61,003 nt of DNA, from positions 1-61,003 of the forward strand of contig WRAP01000009.1 in the NCBI GenBank assembly GCA_009780135.1, in the 5' to 3' direction. Position 1 is the stretch's first letter; the number at the start of each line of letters is the position of its first letter. A model generated the notes under the pieces. The model was not told where the DNA came from. It was given only the letters and a program-made list of their open reading frames with translations, and did not search any database. Positions 26,818 through 35,410 of the stretch are shown here, in pieces. Source of the stretch: Bacillota bacterium. GTDB taxonomy: Bacteria > Bacillota > Clostridia > Christensenellales > Pumilibacteraceae. The position numbers and the translations under genes were made by a program.

Positions 26818-27474
26818 ATGTATTATAACTTTTTATCAGAAACAACCGGCAATGGTGGCGGGTGCGGAATGCTAGACACACCGCTTGGTATTGGTTTGCT
26901 TGTGGCACTAGGACTAGCATTTGCACTTATGATAATTTTGCCACGCTTTACTCGTCGTAGACAAAAAGCTCAAATGGAGTCAATAGAAAATGTTTTGGTG
27001 GGCGATAAAATCATGACGGTTTGCGGAATTATCGGTATAGTAATTGAGGTTAAAAAAACCACAACAGGTAAAGAAGTTCTTTTAGAAACCGGTAGCGATA
27101 CTTGCAAAAGTACAATTTGGATAGATGTTAGAGCAGTTGGTCAAAATTTAACTAGACCCCCTGTTCCTGTAGATTTTTTTGGCAGGCCAAAAGCAGGTGT
27201 TGGTACGACTAGTACTTCAACTACAGAAAGTAGCCCATTTAATGACGAAATTTCTCACGACTTGGAAGAACCAAAACCAATAGAAATTAAAACTGAAACG
27301 ATAGTAGAGGAGTGCCCTTGGGAAGCAGAAGAAAAAGTAGTTGCTACAGAAACATCTGTTTCTACAAGACCTAAAACAACTTCTAATACTAATAAACGCA
27401 CAAAAACGACGACTTCTCGCACTGCTTCAAGGATAGAAGAAACTAAACCATTTGAAGACGATGGGGGATGGTAA
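26818..27474 (+). CDS. yajC: YajC-like preprotein translocase subunit with long tail
   Basis: A 218-residue protein. Residues about 20-100 match YajC: one membrane helix, then RFTRRRQKAQMESIENVLVGDKIMTVCGIIGIV. YajC associates with SecDF. The family is usually 90-120 residues; here the extra 110 are a low-complexity Thr/Ser/Glu/Lys tail (many TTTS runs) ending EDDGGW. The first 15 residues are Gly-rich. No Shine-Dalgarno site is visible. yajC is separate from secDF by about 13 kb. Confidence 0.87.
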   Translation: MYYNFLSETTGNGGGCGMLDTPLGIGLLVALGLAFALMIILPRFTRRRQKAQMESIENVLVGDKIMTVCGIIGIVIEVKKTTTGKEVLLETGSDTCKSTIWIDVRAVGQNLTRPPVPVDFFGRPKAGVGTTSTSTTESSPFNDEISHDLEEPKPIEIKTETIVEECPWEAEEKVVATETSVSTRPKTTSNTNKRTKTTTSRTASRIEETKPFEDDGGW

Positions 27475-27617
27475 ATTGTGCTTTGGTAATGAGAGATTAA
27501 AAATGAAAATAAAATAGTAGAGATAACTATCTGTTGTCCGTACTTATTAAAAACTTGTTCTAAAAGGATTGTCCTTCGCATAGACTAAACTATCTATCGG
27601 AGGACATTTTTAATACT

Positions 27618-28034
27618 ATGGGACGAAGAAATAGGGAAGCGGTTATAAACCCAACCAGTAAACATTACACACTCGAAATTGTTAAAGCCGTTGTTGTAGC
27701 GGTTATATTGTCGCTAGCTAGCATACTAATTTTAGCATTTTTAATTCCGGCTATAAATATCTCTAACGAAGCATTGCCAATTATCAACCAGGTTATAAAG
27801 GGCGTAGTTATTTTAGTTGCATGTTTAGTCGCACTAAGACTGCCAAAAAACGGCTGGCTTAGAGGGATAATTGTTGGTTTAGTATATGTGTTAATAGCGT
27901 TTATACTTTTCTCGCTACTGGCGGGAGCAAGCTTCGATTTTGGATTAACATTATTAAATGATATAGCTTTAGGTGCAGTTACAGGATTGCTTAGCGGAAT
28001 TATTGCAAGCTTAATCAGAAAAAGAAAAGCGTAA
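27618..28034 (+). CDS. TIGR04086-type membrane protein
   Basis: A 138-residue protein with four hydrophobic segments (about 17-39, 52-70, 74-99, 105-130) and a basic C-terminus. Proteins of this type often follow yajC in Clostridia, and the layout fits the TIGR04086 family of unknown function. A CGGAGGA motif lies about 13 bp before the ATG. Confidence 0.75.
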   Translation: MGRRNREAVINPTSKHYTLEIVKAVVVAVILSLASILILAFLIPAINISNEALPIINQVIKGVVILVACLVALRLPKNGWLRGIIVGLVYVLIAFILFSLLAGASFDFGLTLLNDIALGAVTGLLSGIIASLIRKRKA

Positions 28035-28094
28035 TTTTTTTAAGTGAGAAATTAAGAATGATGATTTATTGTATTATTGTTTAAAAAGGTTGCT

Positions 28095-28128
28095 GTAGGG
28101 GCGATTAGTAATCGCCCGAGCCTTATAA
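28095..28128. repeat. Single REP-like palindrome
   Basis: GTAGGGGCG is followed by stem GATTAGTAATC and CGAGCCTTATAA. The stem differs from the other copies but keeps its pairing. Confidence 0.88.
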
Positions 28129-28165
28129 AAAATCCGTGTTAATAAAAGCTAGCATGGATTTTTTG
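28126..28165 (+). terminator. Intrinsic terminator
   Basis: AAAATCCGTG pairs with CATGGATTTT around an AT-rich loop, followed by T residues. It lies immediately after a REP-like element. Confidence 0.75.
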
Positions 28166-28211
28166 ATTAAAGACTTTTTTAAAAAAAAGTTGAAAAAGTT
28201 TGATTTTTTAG

Positions 28212-28277
28212 TTGACGAGGTATGAATAGAGTGATATACTATTGATAATGATTGCCAATAAATAATTGCTATCATTA
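28212..28277 (+). promoter_or_regulatory. Promoter and candidate PerR operator
   Basis: TTGACG and TATACT are 17 bp apart. Directly downstream an inverted repeat TAATGATTGC...GCTATCATTA (9 of 10 pairs) covers the predicted start of transcription. The downstream genes (rubrerythrin, PerR) suggest a PerR-type peroxide-responsive operator; this is inferred from context. Confidence 0.65.
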
Positions 28278-28305
28278 AGAAATTATTAAAATAAGGAAAA
28301 AAACT

Positions 28306-28857
28306 ATGAAAAAATTTAATTGTACTGTATGCGGTTATGTACACGAGGGAAATGCCGCTCCCGAGCAATGCCCAACTTGTAAAGTGGGGGCTGACAAATT
28401 TGTAGAAATGAGTACCACAGGGCTAGCGTTTGCAGACGAACATAGAATCGGTGTTGCTAAAGGTGTAGACCCTTGGATATTAGAGGGCTTGCGTGCCCAC
28501 TTTGTGGGTGAGTGTACCGAAGTTGGTATGTATCTTGCTATGAGTCGTCAAGCAGACAGAGAAGGCTTTCCGGAAATTGCTGAGGCTTATAAAAGAATAG
28601 CTTTCGAAGAAGCCGAGCATGCTGCTAAATTTGCAGAGTTGCTTGGCGAGGTTGTAGATGTTTCTACTAAGAAAAATTTAGAAATGCGTGTTATGGCAGA
28701 GCATGGAGCTACTCAAGGTAAGCTAGACATCGCTAAAAAAGCGAAAGAACTTAATTTAGACGCTATTCATGACACTGTTCACGAAATGGCAAAAGACGAA
28801 GCCAGGCATGGTATGGCTTTTAACGGCTTGCTACAAAGACATTTTGGCAAAAATTAA
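28306..28857 (+). CDS. Reverse-type rubrerythrin (NADH peroxidase)
   Basis: A 183-residue protein with an N-terminal rubredoxin-like domain (CTVCGY at 6-11, CPTC at 22-25) and then a ferritin-like diiron domain with E...EEAEH and DEARH ligands. This domain order is the reverse of classic rubrerythrin and matches clostridial NADH peroxidases that reduce H2O2. perR follows 2 bp after the stop, and a flavin/rubredoxin protein comes next, forming a peroxide-defence unit. Confidence 0.93.
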   Translation: MKKFNCTVCGYVHEGNAAPEQCPTCKVGADKFVEMSTTGLAFADEHRIGVAKGVDPWILEGLRAHFVGECTEVGMYLAMSRQADREGFPEIAEAYKRIAFEEAEHAAKFAELLGEVVDVSTKKNLEMRVMAEHGATQGKLDIAKKAKELNLDAIHDTVHEMAKDEARHGMAFNGLLQRHFGKN

Positions 28858-28859
28858 TA

Positions 28860-29249
28860 ATGGCAATTAGACGAAACACTATCCAAAAGCAGTTGATATT
28901 TGATGCTGTAGTAGGGCTAAATATTCATGCTACCGCAGAGCAGGTTTATGAATATATTGCTAAAGAAAATCCTTCTATAAGTAAAGCTACAGTATACCGC
29001 AATCTTGCCCAAATGGCGGAGGCGGGTGAGCTACTTAATATAGGAGTTTTTTATGGAGCAACTCATTACGACCACAATTTACATAGGCATTATCATTTTG
29101 TGTGCAGTAAATGCGGTTCTGTTTTTGATATAGATGGCGATTTTGCTTGCACTATAAACAAAATTAAAGAAGATAGCCAACATCAAATTACAGATTATAA
29201 TATATCCTTTAGTGGAGTATGCTATAAATGTAAGGGGCTTAAAAGCTAA
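28860..29249 (+). CDS. perR: Fur-family peroxide regulator (PerR-like)
   Basis: A 129-residue Fur-family protein: a winged-helix N-terminal domain (about 1-75, SKATVYRNLAQM), His-rich regulatory site HYDHNLHRHYHF, and the structural zinc site CSKCG/CYKCKG. The genetic link to rubrerythrin supports PerR rather than Fur or Zur. It starts 2 bp after the rubrerythrin stop, so it is expected to be co-transcribed and autoregulated. Confidence 0.9.
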   Translation: MAIRRNTIQKQLIFDAVVGLNIHATAEQVYEYIAKENPSISKATVYRNLAQMAEAGELLNIGVFYGATHYDHNLHRHYHFVCSKCGSVFDIDGDFACTINKIKEDSQHQITDYNISFSGVCYKCKGLKS

Positions 29250-29331
29250 TCTTGAAAAGTCGCCGAAATAAGCATGGAGTTTGATTATTTTTAGAAATTG
29301 CTAAGCGAAGAAACTTCGGATGGTAAAAATT
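29249..29331. repeat. Intergenic TTCGGAT motif region (copy 1)
   Basis: The gap starts TCTTGAAAAG right after the perR stop and ends GCGAAGAAACTTCGGATG just before the next ATG. A similar layout (TCTTGAAAG...AAATTCGGATG) fills the pyrB-pyrC gap at 48877-48957, and the 3' half recurs before rpsP at 36489-36507. Confidence 0.5.
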
Positions 29332-29946
29332 ATGAGTGAAAAAGCAATTCAACACGAAACACTAAAAAACATCGGCTATGGCTTATATGTTTTATCAGCT
29401 AGAGATAACAATAAAGATAATGCTTGCATTGTTAATTCTTTTATGCAAGTAACAGATAGCGAAAAACCATTGTGTGTGCTTGCCGTTAATAAACGAAGTC
29501 TTACACATGATATGATTTTGTCTACAGGGGAGTTTAATATATCGGTAATCACGGTTAATGCTACTAGCGAAATGTTTAAGCATTTTGGTTTTCAATCTGG
29601 TAGAAGTGTTGATAAGTTTTTGGAGTATAAAGAAATCGATCGTTCTTCAAATGGTACAATATACATAACTAAAAATACAAACGCTTTTTTATCTCTGAAA
29701 GTTAAGAGTCAAAAAGATTTAGATTCGCACACATTGTTTACAGCGGAACTAACCGAAAGTGCTGTTTTAGATAGTGCTGAGAGTGTAACTTATAGTTATT
29801 ATCATCAAAAAATTAAATCAAAGGGGGTAAAAAATATGGGTTATCGTTGTACAATCTGCGATTTTGTACTAGAGGAAGAAACGCTACCTGAGGACTACAT
29901 TTGTCCCGTTTGCGGTTACGAAGCTTCAGCTTTTATAAAAGTTTAA
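29332..29946 (+). CDS. Flavin reductase-like protein with C-terminal rubredoxin
   Basis: About 204 residues. An FMN-binding split-barrel domain (flavin reductase type; residues about 1-160, with NACIVNSFMQ and PLCVLAVNKRSLTHDMI) is followed by a rubredoxin domain (YRCTICDFV and YICPVCGY). It likely passes electrons from a flavin to the rubredoxin iron and on to rubrerythrin. The ATG at 29332 is preferred; an alternative ATG lies at 29320. There is no clear ribosome binding site. Confidence 0.88.
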   Translation: MSEKAIQHETLKNIGYGLYVLSARDNNKDNACIVNSFMQVTDSEKPLCVLAVNKRSLTHDMILSTGEFNISVITVNATSEMFKHFGFQSGRSVDKFLEYKEIDRSSNGTIYITKNTNAFLSLKVKSQKDLDSHTLFTAELTESAVLDSAESVTYSYYHQKIKSKGVKNMGYRCTICDFVLEEETLPEDYICPVCGYEASAFIKV

Positions 29947-30024
29947 TTAACTACAAGGTCTAATTTATTTATTATTGTTAATAAAGACTTATTATAGTCA
30001 TTTTATTAAAATTATTTCTCACAA

Positions 30025-30062
30025 TAAACACCCATAGTTCTTCGGAACTATGGGTGTTTTAA
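30025..30062. terminator. UUCG-loop bidirectional terminator
   Basis: A perfect stem AAACACCCATAGTTC closes a TTCG tetraloop and is followed by T residues; A residues precede it. It serves converging units. Confidence 0.93.
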
Positions 30063-30131
30063 TATATTCGTGCGTTTGGTCCGCCCAAATATAAATATAA
30101 AAATTTGTAGTTCACTATAAAAATACTTCCT

Positions 30132-30166
30132 GTAGGGGAGGCACTCTGCTGTCCGAGCCTTATAAT
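30132..30166. repeat. REP-like palindrome
   Basis: GTAGGGGAGGCACTCTGC then TGTCCGAGCCTTATAATAA. The stem is slightly imperfect compared with other copies. It lies between the terminator and the YgjV-like gene. Confidence 0.8.
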
Positions 30167-30175
30167 AAATGTTAT

Positions 30176-30817
30176 TTATTCGATTTGTGCTTCAATTTGT
30201 ATTTCAATATTACTCTCATTTCCAATATCTTTCGATAATTCATTTCTTTCCTTTCGCTTGCTCACCATAAACCTTATATAAAACACAATTATAGAACAAA
30301 TGCAGAAAATTTCTATAATAACGGCAGTGTAGTTTTGGAAAATTATATGATAAATGAGGGCAGAAATTGCCAAAAAGAAACGACTGATTTTTATAAAATG
30401 CACTCCCTTTTTCCAAGCGCCGAATATAAAAAACATAGAAAATAGTTGCAAAATAATTGCATTAACTAAATGTAGCGTAGGCCAGCTCCAATCAATAGTT
30501 AAATAAGATAAAATTATCGAAATACTTAAAATATAAAATAGTGTAACTAAAGCAGCACCACGATTATTAGGATAATATTTTTCTCTCCAAATAAAAAGTA
30601 TGTCTCTAATTATAGCTAACGCCGAAATACCTACAATAAGCCACTGACTAAGAAGTGCAGTAGATACTATCATTAAAGCATTAAAAACCATAAGAAAAAT
30701 CATGGTTCTTATTTTTGTTTTAGCCTGCATAGACAACACTATCATCACTAAAGCAAAAACCGCAAATATTTGACTTATAATCCAAGTTGGCAAGCCGACA
30801 TTTTCAAAGTTAAACAT
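30176..30817 (-). CDS. YgjV-like inner-membrane protein
   Basis: A 213-residue protein with about six hydrophobic helices and the conserved YgjV layout (WIISQIFAVFALVMIVLSMQAK near the start, then IIRDILFIWREKYYP). The function of the family is unknown. The promoter on the minus strand (TTGCAA, 17 bp, TATACT) ends only 12 bp before the ATG, so the leader would be about 5 nt and lacks a ribosome binding site. Confidence 0.82.
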   Translation of the reverse strand: MFNFENVGLPTWIISQIFAVFALVMIVLSMQAKTKIRTMIFLMVFNALMIVSTALLSQWLIVGISALAIIRDILFIWREKYYPNNRGAALVTLFYILSISIILSYLTIDWSWPTLHLVNAIILQLFSMFFIFGAWKKGVHFIKISRFFLAISALIYHIIFQNYTAVIIEIFCICSIIVFYIRFMVSKRKERNELSKDIGNESNIEIQIEAQIE

Positions 30818-30901
30818 AACTACCTAATTAGTATACTACAATAAAGGAGATATTGCAAATAAAAAAATGATTTACCTAATACTGTATCGTTTGTTGCATT
30901 A

Positions 30902-31123
30902 TCAATATTCTGTCCTGCCAACTAAATAATCAATAGGTACAGCAAAAAAATCCGCTAAAAGCCAAAGGCTGGTTATACTAGGTTCTTTTTTTCCTAAAAG
31001 CCACGCACTTATAGTGTTTTGCTTTAGACCGATACTTAAAGCTAACTTACTTTGATTAGTACCATATTCATTCATCAATTCTTTTAAGCGTTCAATAATT
31101 AAGATTTCTATTATTTTTTCCAT
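30902..31123 (-). CDS. XRE-family helix-turn-helix regulator
   Basis: A 73-residue single-domain Cro/CI-type protein (LKELMNEYGTNQSKLALSIGLKQNTISAWLLGKKEPSI), ending LADFFAVPIDYLVGRTEY, as is usual for XRE regulators. It diverges from a 51-residue protein gene; the shared 97-bp region holds CCAAGGGG-type sites. It probably controls that gene and itself. Confidence 0.9.
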   Translation of the reverse strand: MEKIIEILIIERLKELMNEYGTNQSKLALSIGLKQNTISAWLLGKKEPSITSLWLLADFFAVPIDYLVGRTEY

Positions 31124-31141
31124 TTTTATACCTTTTTTCTA

Positions 31142-31195
31142 TTGACATTTTAGCACCAAGGGGATAAAATAATAGAAACTAGCCCCTTGGGGCTA
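31142..31195 (+). promoter_or_regulatory. Promoter with candidate XRE operators
   Basis: TTGACA (31142-31147) and TAAAAT (31165-31170) are 17 bp apart. The half-site CCAAGGGG lies in the spacer. A perfect 16-bp palindrome TAGCCCCTTGGGGCTA (31180-31195) lies at the predicted transcription start. Both carry the same CCCCTTGG core, so a repressor bound here would block RNA polymerase. Confidence 0.75.
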
Positions 31196-31220
31196 AATAA
31201 AAAGGAGGTTTCTTAAAATT

Positions 31221-31376
31221 ATGAGTGGAGTAAGTGGTTATACGCACACACAAGAACAGTTGGATGATTATGCAAATCAAAATAATCCTAATAACGATGC
31301 GTATTGGGCTAATTTAGATAATCATGCAAATCAATGTAATCCAAACAATGATGAGTATCAAGGTGACGATGAATAA
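31221..31376 (+). CDS. 51-residue protein with duplicated ANQxNPNN repeat
   Basis: A short acidic protein with two copies of an 18-residue unit (LDDYANQNNPNNDAYWAN and LDNHANQCNPNNDEYQGD). AAAGGAGG lies 12 bp before the ATG, the best ribosome binding site in this part of the window, and a terminator follows. Small proteins carrying the ANQxNPNN motif are widespread in bacteria, but I know of no assigned function. Control by the divergent XRE protein is likely. Confidence 0.85.
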   Translation: MSGVSGYTHTQEQLDDYANQNNPNNDAYWANLDNHANQCNPNNDEYQGDDE

Positions 31377-31397
31377 GTTATGACTCTTTATGCTTAA

Positions 31398-31437
31398 CAA
31401 AAAAAATCCTATCAAATAAACCTGATGGGATTTTTGC
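31398..31437 (+). terminator. Intrinsic terminator
   Basis: AAAATCCTATCA pairs with TGATGGGATTTT (with a G-U pair), followed by T residues. Confidence 0.85.
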
Positions 31438-31450
31438 TATAAAAAAGTAT

Positions 31451-31505
31451 TTGCAAGCGATATAGTAACTATGATAGAATGTATCAGTTAGGGAAAAGTC
31501 CTAAC
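31451..31505 (+). promoter_or_regulatory. Promoter and leader hairpin of rpsB
   Basis: TTGCAA and TAGAAT are 18 bp apart. A small hairpin (GTTAGG...CCTAAC, 31487-31505) follows in the leader. The predicted leader is nearly 200 nt and contains a REP pair. Confidence 0.6.
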
Positions 31506-31545
31506 AAATTCGCATTCGGAATGATAATCTTTTCTGTGGACATTT

Positions 31546-31638
31546 TCGGACGGCAGAGTGCCGCCTCTACTTAGGGGAAATAATTCAAAATTGTTCTATA
31601 AAGATAAAACTGTAGGGGCGGCACTCTGCCGTCCGAAA
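31546..31638. repeat. Head-to-head REP pair in the rpsB leader
   Basis: The left copy (TCGGACGGCAGAGTGCCG...CTCTAC) and the right copy (GTAGGGGCGGCACTCTGCCG) are inverted relative to each other over about 24 bp. Together with 31377-31545 (terminator and promoter) this fills the gap before rpsB; no gene is present. Confidence 0.92.
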
Positions 31639-31680
31639 GTAATCAAATCACCCGAAGAGGAAAAACGGAGAAACAAAAAT

Positions 31681-32520
31681 ATGGCAAACATTGTATCAAT
31701 GAAACAGCTACTTGAAGCTGGCGTTCATTTTGGGCATCAAACAAGAAGATGGAATCCTAAAATGAAAAAGTACATCTATACGGCTAGAAATGATATTTAT
31801 ATCATCAATCTAGAAAAAACCGTTGGACTAATCGACGAAGCGTACAACTTTATTAGAGATGTTGCGCTTACGGGCAAGCCTGTGCTGTTTGTAGGCACAA
31901 AAAAACAGGCTCAAGAAGCTATGAAAAGCGAAGCGGAAAAGTGCGGAATGTACTTTGTAAACTCTCGCTGGCTTGGCGGAACACTTACTAACTTTAGCAC
32001 AATTCGCTCTAGAATCGAGAGAATGAATAAGCTTAATCAAATGGAAAAAATGAACGAATTTGATTTGCTTCCTAAAAAAGAGGTGCTAAAGCTTAAAGCC
32101 GAAAGAGATAAGTTAGAAGAGAATCTTGGCGGTATTAAGGATATGCGTGGCATACCTGGCGTTATGTTTATAGTAGACCCTAATAAGGAAAAGCTAGCAG
32201 TAGCCGAGGCTCGCAAATTAAATATTCCGATTGTCGGCATTGTAGATACAAACTGTAATCCCGATATGGTGGACTTTGTTATCCCAGGTAACGATGACGC
32301 TATAAGAAGCATTAAGCTAATCGCCGGTGCTATGGCGGATGCAGTTATCGAAGCTAAAGAGGGCGAAGAAGGGCTAGAGAGAAGGCGTGCAATTGAGGCT
32401 AGCTTAGAAGCAGAAAAAGCAGAAGCCAGCGGATTAAAAATCGCAGACGATATAAATATGGATGAGGCAATGGCCTTAGTTACTCCGGAGACTATCAAAA
32501 AAGTCGATATGGGAGAATAA
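31681..32520 (+). CDS. rpsB: Ribosomal protein uS2
   Basis: A 279-residue protein starting [29 protein letters not shown], the classic uS2 opening, and containing [30 protein letters not shown]. The ATG at 31681 has a CGGAG site upstream; the open frame further upstream is repeat sequence. It is slightly longer than usual at the C-terminus. In most bacteria tsf follows directly; here two exported-protein genes intervene. Confidence 0.97.
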   Translation: MANIVSMKQLLEAGVHFGHQTRRWNPKMKKYIYTARNDIYIINLEKTVGLIDEAYNFIRDVALTGKPVLFVGTKKQAQEAMKSEAEKCGMYFVNSRWLGGTLTNFSTIRSRIERMNKLNQMEKMNEFDLLPKKEVLKLKAERDKLEENLGGIKDMRGIPGVMFIVDPNKEKLAVAEARKLNIPIVGIVDTNCNPDMVDFVIPGNDDAIRSIKLIAGAMADAVIEAKEGEEGLERRRAIEASLEAEKAEASGLKIADDINMDEAMALVTPETIKKVDMGE

Positions 32521-32522
32521 TG

Positions 32523-32566
32523 GTATACAAATAACAGCAATAAATTATTGCTGTTATTTGTATATA
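32523..32566 (+). terminator. Large perfect palindrome after rpsB
   Basis: Arms of 19 bp (ATACAAATAACAGCAATAA and its complement) flank a single central base. It is likely to end or stabilise the rpsB transcript, although a clean T-run is missing. Confidence 0.7.
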
Positions 32567-32732
32567 TAACCGTATTTTTTAGGACATAATTGCTATTTTA
32601 TCATACATAGTATTTATAAAGAATAAAATCTTCGTAAATAAGAATTTTTTAGAAATTTGCAACCTTTTATTGCTATCAAATACCTAATATAAGTAGAAAG
32701 GTATAATATGGTTATATACAGGAGAACAAAAA

Positions 32733-33350
32733 ATGAAAACGAAAAGAAATAACAGAGTAAAAACAACAACTTGGAAGATAAAAAGCATAATTTTTTTGAT
32801 ATGTATAATTATGTCTTTTACCCTGTTTACAATGATAGGATGTGATAACTCTGACACAACCCGACCTCCAAATTTACAGGGAGAAATTGTAGGGCTAGAC
32901 GGTGGCGAGTTTAGGGCTTTAATGGGTAAAGGCTTAATGTTTTTAAGTGAAAACGAGTTTGGAGATTTTGAAAATCAAGCAGTAAAATTAGTTAGTAGTA
33001 AAAACGAGTTAATCGAATGGAGTAACAGCGTGATGCTAGAGCTTTATCTTTACGATAGAATCACTTTAGAGTATTTAGAAGAATTTAACCCCTATTATCT
33101 TTTTGCTGAGTACTGCGATAGCTTTTTTGAAACTAATCAGTTAGTTTTTATTAGTTTTATTGGTGGTGTATTAGAATATGAAGTAAGAGAAGTGTCTTAT
33201 ATAAATAATATATTAACAATAGATTTTAATGCTATTCCGCCACCTAGAGGATATTTGATTCCTCCAGCTTGGCAAACTCGTACAGCTATACTTGAGATAA
33301 CAAGAATAGCTGATGATTTAGAAATAGATTTTTCATCACGTCGTAGATAG
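32733..33350 (+). CDS. Unknown lipoprotein
   Basis: A 205-residue protein. A basic N-terminus and hydrophobic stretch (20-36) end in a lipobox-like MIGC with Cys37. The mature part has no recognised domain. AGGAGA lies before the ATG, and a TATAAT-like element is near 32702. The next gene is a secreted protease 49 bp on, so the two may act together at the cell surface. Confidence 0.7.
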   Translation: MKTKRNNRVKTTTWKIKSIIFLICIIMSFTLFTMIGCDNSDTTRPPNLQGEIVGLDGGEFRALMGKGLMFLSENEFGDFENQAVKLVSSKNELIEWSNSVMLELYLYDRITLEYLEEFNPYYLFAEYCDSFFETNQLVFISFIGGVLEYEVREVSYINNILTIDFNAIPPPRGYLIPPAWQTRTAILEITRIADDLEIDFSSRRR

Positions 33351-33399
33351 CGAAAAAAATAAAATTACACAAAAAACATAAAACAAAAGAGAAAATAAT

Positions 33400-35388
33400 A
33401 TGAAAACAAAAAAGAAAAAACTATCAACCTTTATGTTGGTATTGGCACTAATTTGTAATATGGTATTAGGCACAGGAATGCTATATTCGCCTACTGCAAA
33501 TTATGCTTATGCAAATCAATTAGAAAGCATAGAAGAACTTTCGCAAGAGCAACTTGACGCTTCTGCCAGAAGTTTAGAAATTTCTGGAGAATTTTTCCAA
33601 AAAATTAGAGCAGAAATTACTACTGAAACAGGCGAAAAACAAATGCTTTATGACGATAATTTTGCAGGTATTTTTATAGATAAAAACGGGATTTTGAATA
33701 TTGCTACCATTGCCGACGGAACTAGAGTAATGCAATCTAGTATTAGCCAATTTGGCGAGCAAGTTATACATAAGCAGTTTACATATTCGTATAATCATTT
33801 ATTGCATATCAAAGATACCATTTTTCCGTTTCTATATACGCAAGGTGTATTTACTTTAGCGATAGACGAGGTAAATAATAGAGTTTCTGTATATGTAACG
33901 GACTATAGTTATAAGTTGTATGTAATCGAATATTTACAAGCTAAAAATCTTTATACAGCTACTTCTATATGTTTTATTATTGAACCCATAGGCGGTAATT
34001 TGTTTACTTCACGAGCAATTCATAGTGGGGATGATATACGGCGACAAATAGGTGCAAATACATGGACAGGCGGTACTATAGGAGCACAAGCAGTATGTAA
34101 TATTACAGGACAATTAGGAGTGCTTACAAACGAGCATGTTATATCACGAAAGCGTATGGATAGAGCATTTCACACAAATGCTACAACTTTTCCTATAGGA
34201 CAACCTTTAAGAGGGATAATAGGTGGTACTATCGACGCTTCTTTTATACCATTTGAAAATCAAAATGCTTGGGTGCGTTCTGCTTACGCACGGCAGGGTT
34301 TAGAAACCTTTAGAAATATAAGATTAGGCAGAGAAAATCAAATACTTGTTGGTGCACTTGTTAGAAGATTAGGACGAGAGACAGGTAACACTATTGGAAC
34401 AATACAAAATAGAAATATTTCGACCAATATGACTACTGCAGATGGAGAAAGTCACAGACTTAGTAATGTTTTTAGGCTTACTAATTATGCAGAGATTGGT
34501 GATAGTGGAGGTCCCGTATACATAAGAAATGGCAATAATTTATATTTAATAGGTTTGACTTTTGCTACAACGCCACCAGGTGTACCGGTTCGTTTTGCCT
34601 ATGCTTGTCGTATAACAAATGTTATGAGAGAGCTAGATGTTACTATTATAACCAACGACCCATTGCCTTTAGTGTTTGATGTTGTTGGCGGAAGTCATAT
34701 AACAGGTTGGGAGGTAAGAATGAGAAACCGTAATAATTTTGCCGTAGATGTTACATATAATAATCGAATGGCATTTGAAAGTGCAGCTAGAAATTTTAGC
34801 GGGTTAAATTCTACTCATAGAGTGGTTCGTAGAATTGGTGCAAATAGTTCGATTACTGTACAAATAAACAGCAACGAACTAGCTGGCTTTATAACGGCAG
34901 GCATACATTTTAGGGCTAATGGCAGAGAGTATAAAGTAGTTTCGTATGCCAATGAAATAAGAACTGGTAACAGACCCAGTATGAGTGTAAATACAATAGT
35001 TACACCGTATGCCCAACCGCCGCCTGTAAACGGTGCTACAACGCCACGGCATCTTTGGTTTGAGGTAGTATACCGTAGAGGATTCCTTTTTTATGATTGG
35101 TGGGTTAGGATAAATAATCCTAATAATTATTGGGTGGAGATTACATATAATCATCGTATGGTATTTCAGTTGGATGCCAGCAATTTTAGAAATCTTAGTC
35201 ATAGGCGGGTTCTTTGGATTGCCCCTAACGGGCATACTTATGTTTGGTTTGAAAGTCATGCCGGAGCTACTACTGTTGTAGCGGCTATATATTTTCAAAT
35301 TAGTGGTCGCAATTATCGACAAATAACATATGCAAATGGTTTAAGGCTGCATAGTTTGTTAGAGGCTCAAAGTAGAGTAAGGGTATAG
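33400..35388 (+). CDS. Secreted trypsin-like serine protease with duplicated C-terminal domain
   Basis: A 662-residue protein with an N-terminal signal peptide (about 1-38). A chymotrypsin-fold catalytic domain spans about 205-415, with His246 (TNEHV), Asp279 (GTIDASF) and Ser369 (GDSGGP), forming a complete triad. Two related domains of about 85 residues follow (about 425-520 and 560-645); both contain W-[EV]-VR-[MI]-N-N-N, TYN-R-M and YANxx-type ends. These may bind a surface ligand. Its own substrates are unknown. It lies between rpsB and tsf, an atypical place for such a gene. Confidence 0.85.
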   Translation: MKTKKKKLSTFMLVLALICNMVLGTGMLYSPTANYAYANQLESIEELSQEQLDASARSLEISGEFFQKIRAEITTETGEKQMLYDDNFAGIFIDKNGILNIATIADGTRVMQSSISQFGEQVIHKQFTYSYNHLLHIKDTIFPFLYTQGVFTLAIDEVNNRVSVYVTDYSYKLYVIEYLQAKNLYTATSICFIIEPIGGNLFTSRAIHSGDDIRRQIGANTWTGGTIGAQAVCNITGQLGVLTNEHVISRKRMDRAFHTNATTFPIGQPLRGIIGGTIDASFIPFENQNAWVRSAYARQGLETFRNIRLGRENQILVGALVRRLGRETGNTIGTIQNRNISTNMTTADGESHRLSNVFRLTNYAEIGDSGGPVYIRNGNNLYLIGLTFATTPPGVPVRFAYACRITNVMRELDVTIITNDPLPLVFDVVGGSHITGWEVRMRNRNNFAVDVTYNNRMAFESAARNFSGLNSTHRVVRRIGANSSITVQINSNELAGFITAGIHFRANGREYKVVSYANEIRTGNRPSMSVNTIVTPYAQPPPVNGATTPRHLWFEVVYRRGFLFYDWWVRINNPNNYWVEITYNHRMVFQLDASNFRNLSHRRVLWIAPNGHTYVWFESHAGATTVVAAIYFQISGRNYRQITYANGLRLHSLLEAQSRVRV

Positions 35389-35410
35389 TAAAAATTTTAC
35401 TAATAAAGAT

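Noticed and set aside
30902-31376. Toxin-antitoxin module
   Set aside because: The XRE protein could be an antitoxin, but the partner is a soluble acidic repeat protein with no toxin features.
31558-31680. Upstream extension of rpsB
   Set aside because: The extra codons run through a REP pair; the ATG at 31681 gives the standard uS2 N-terminus.
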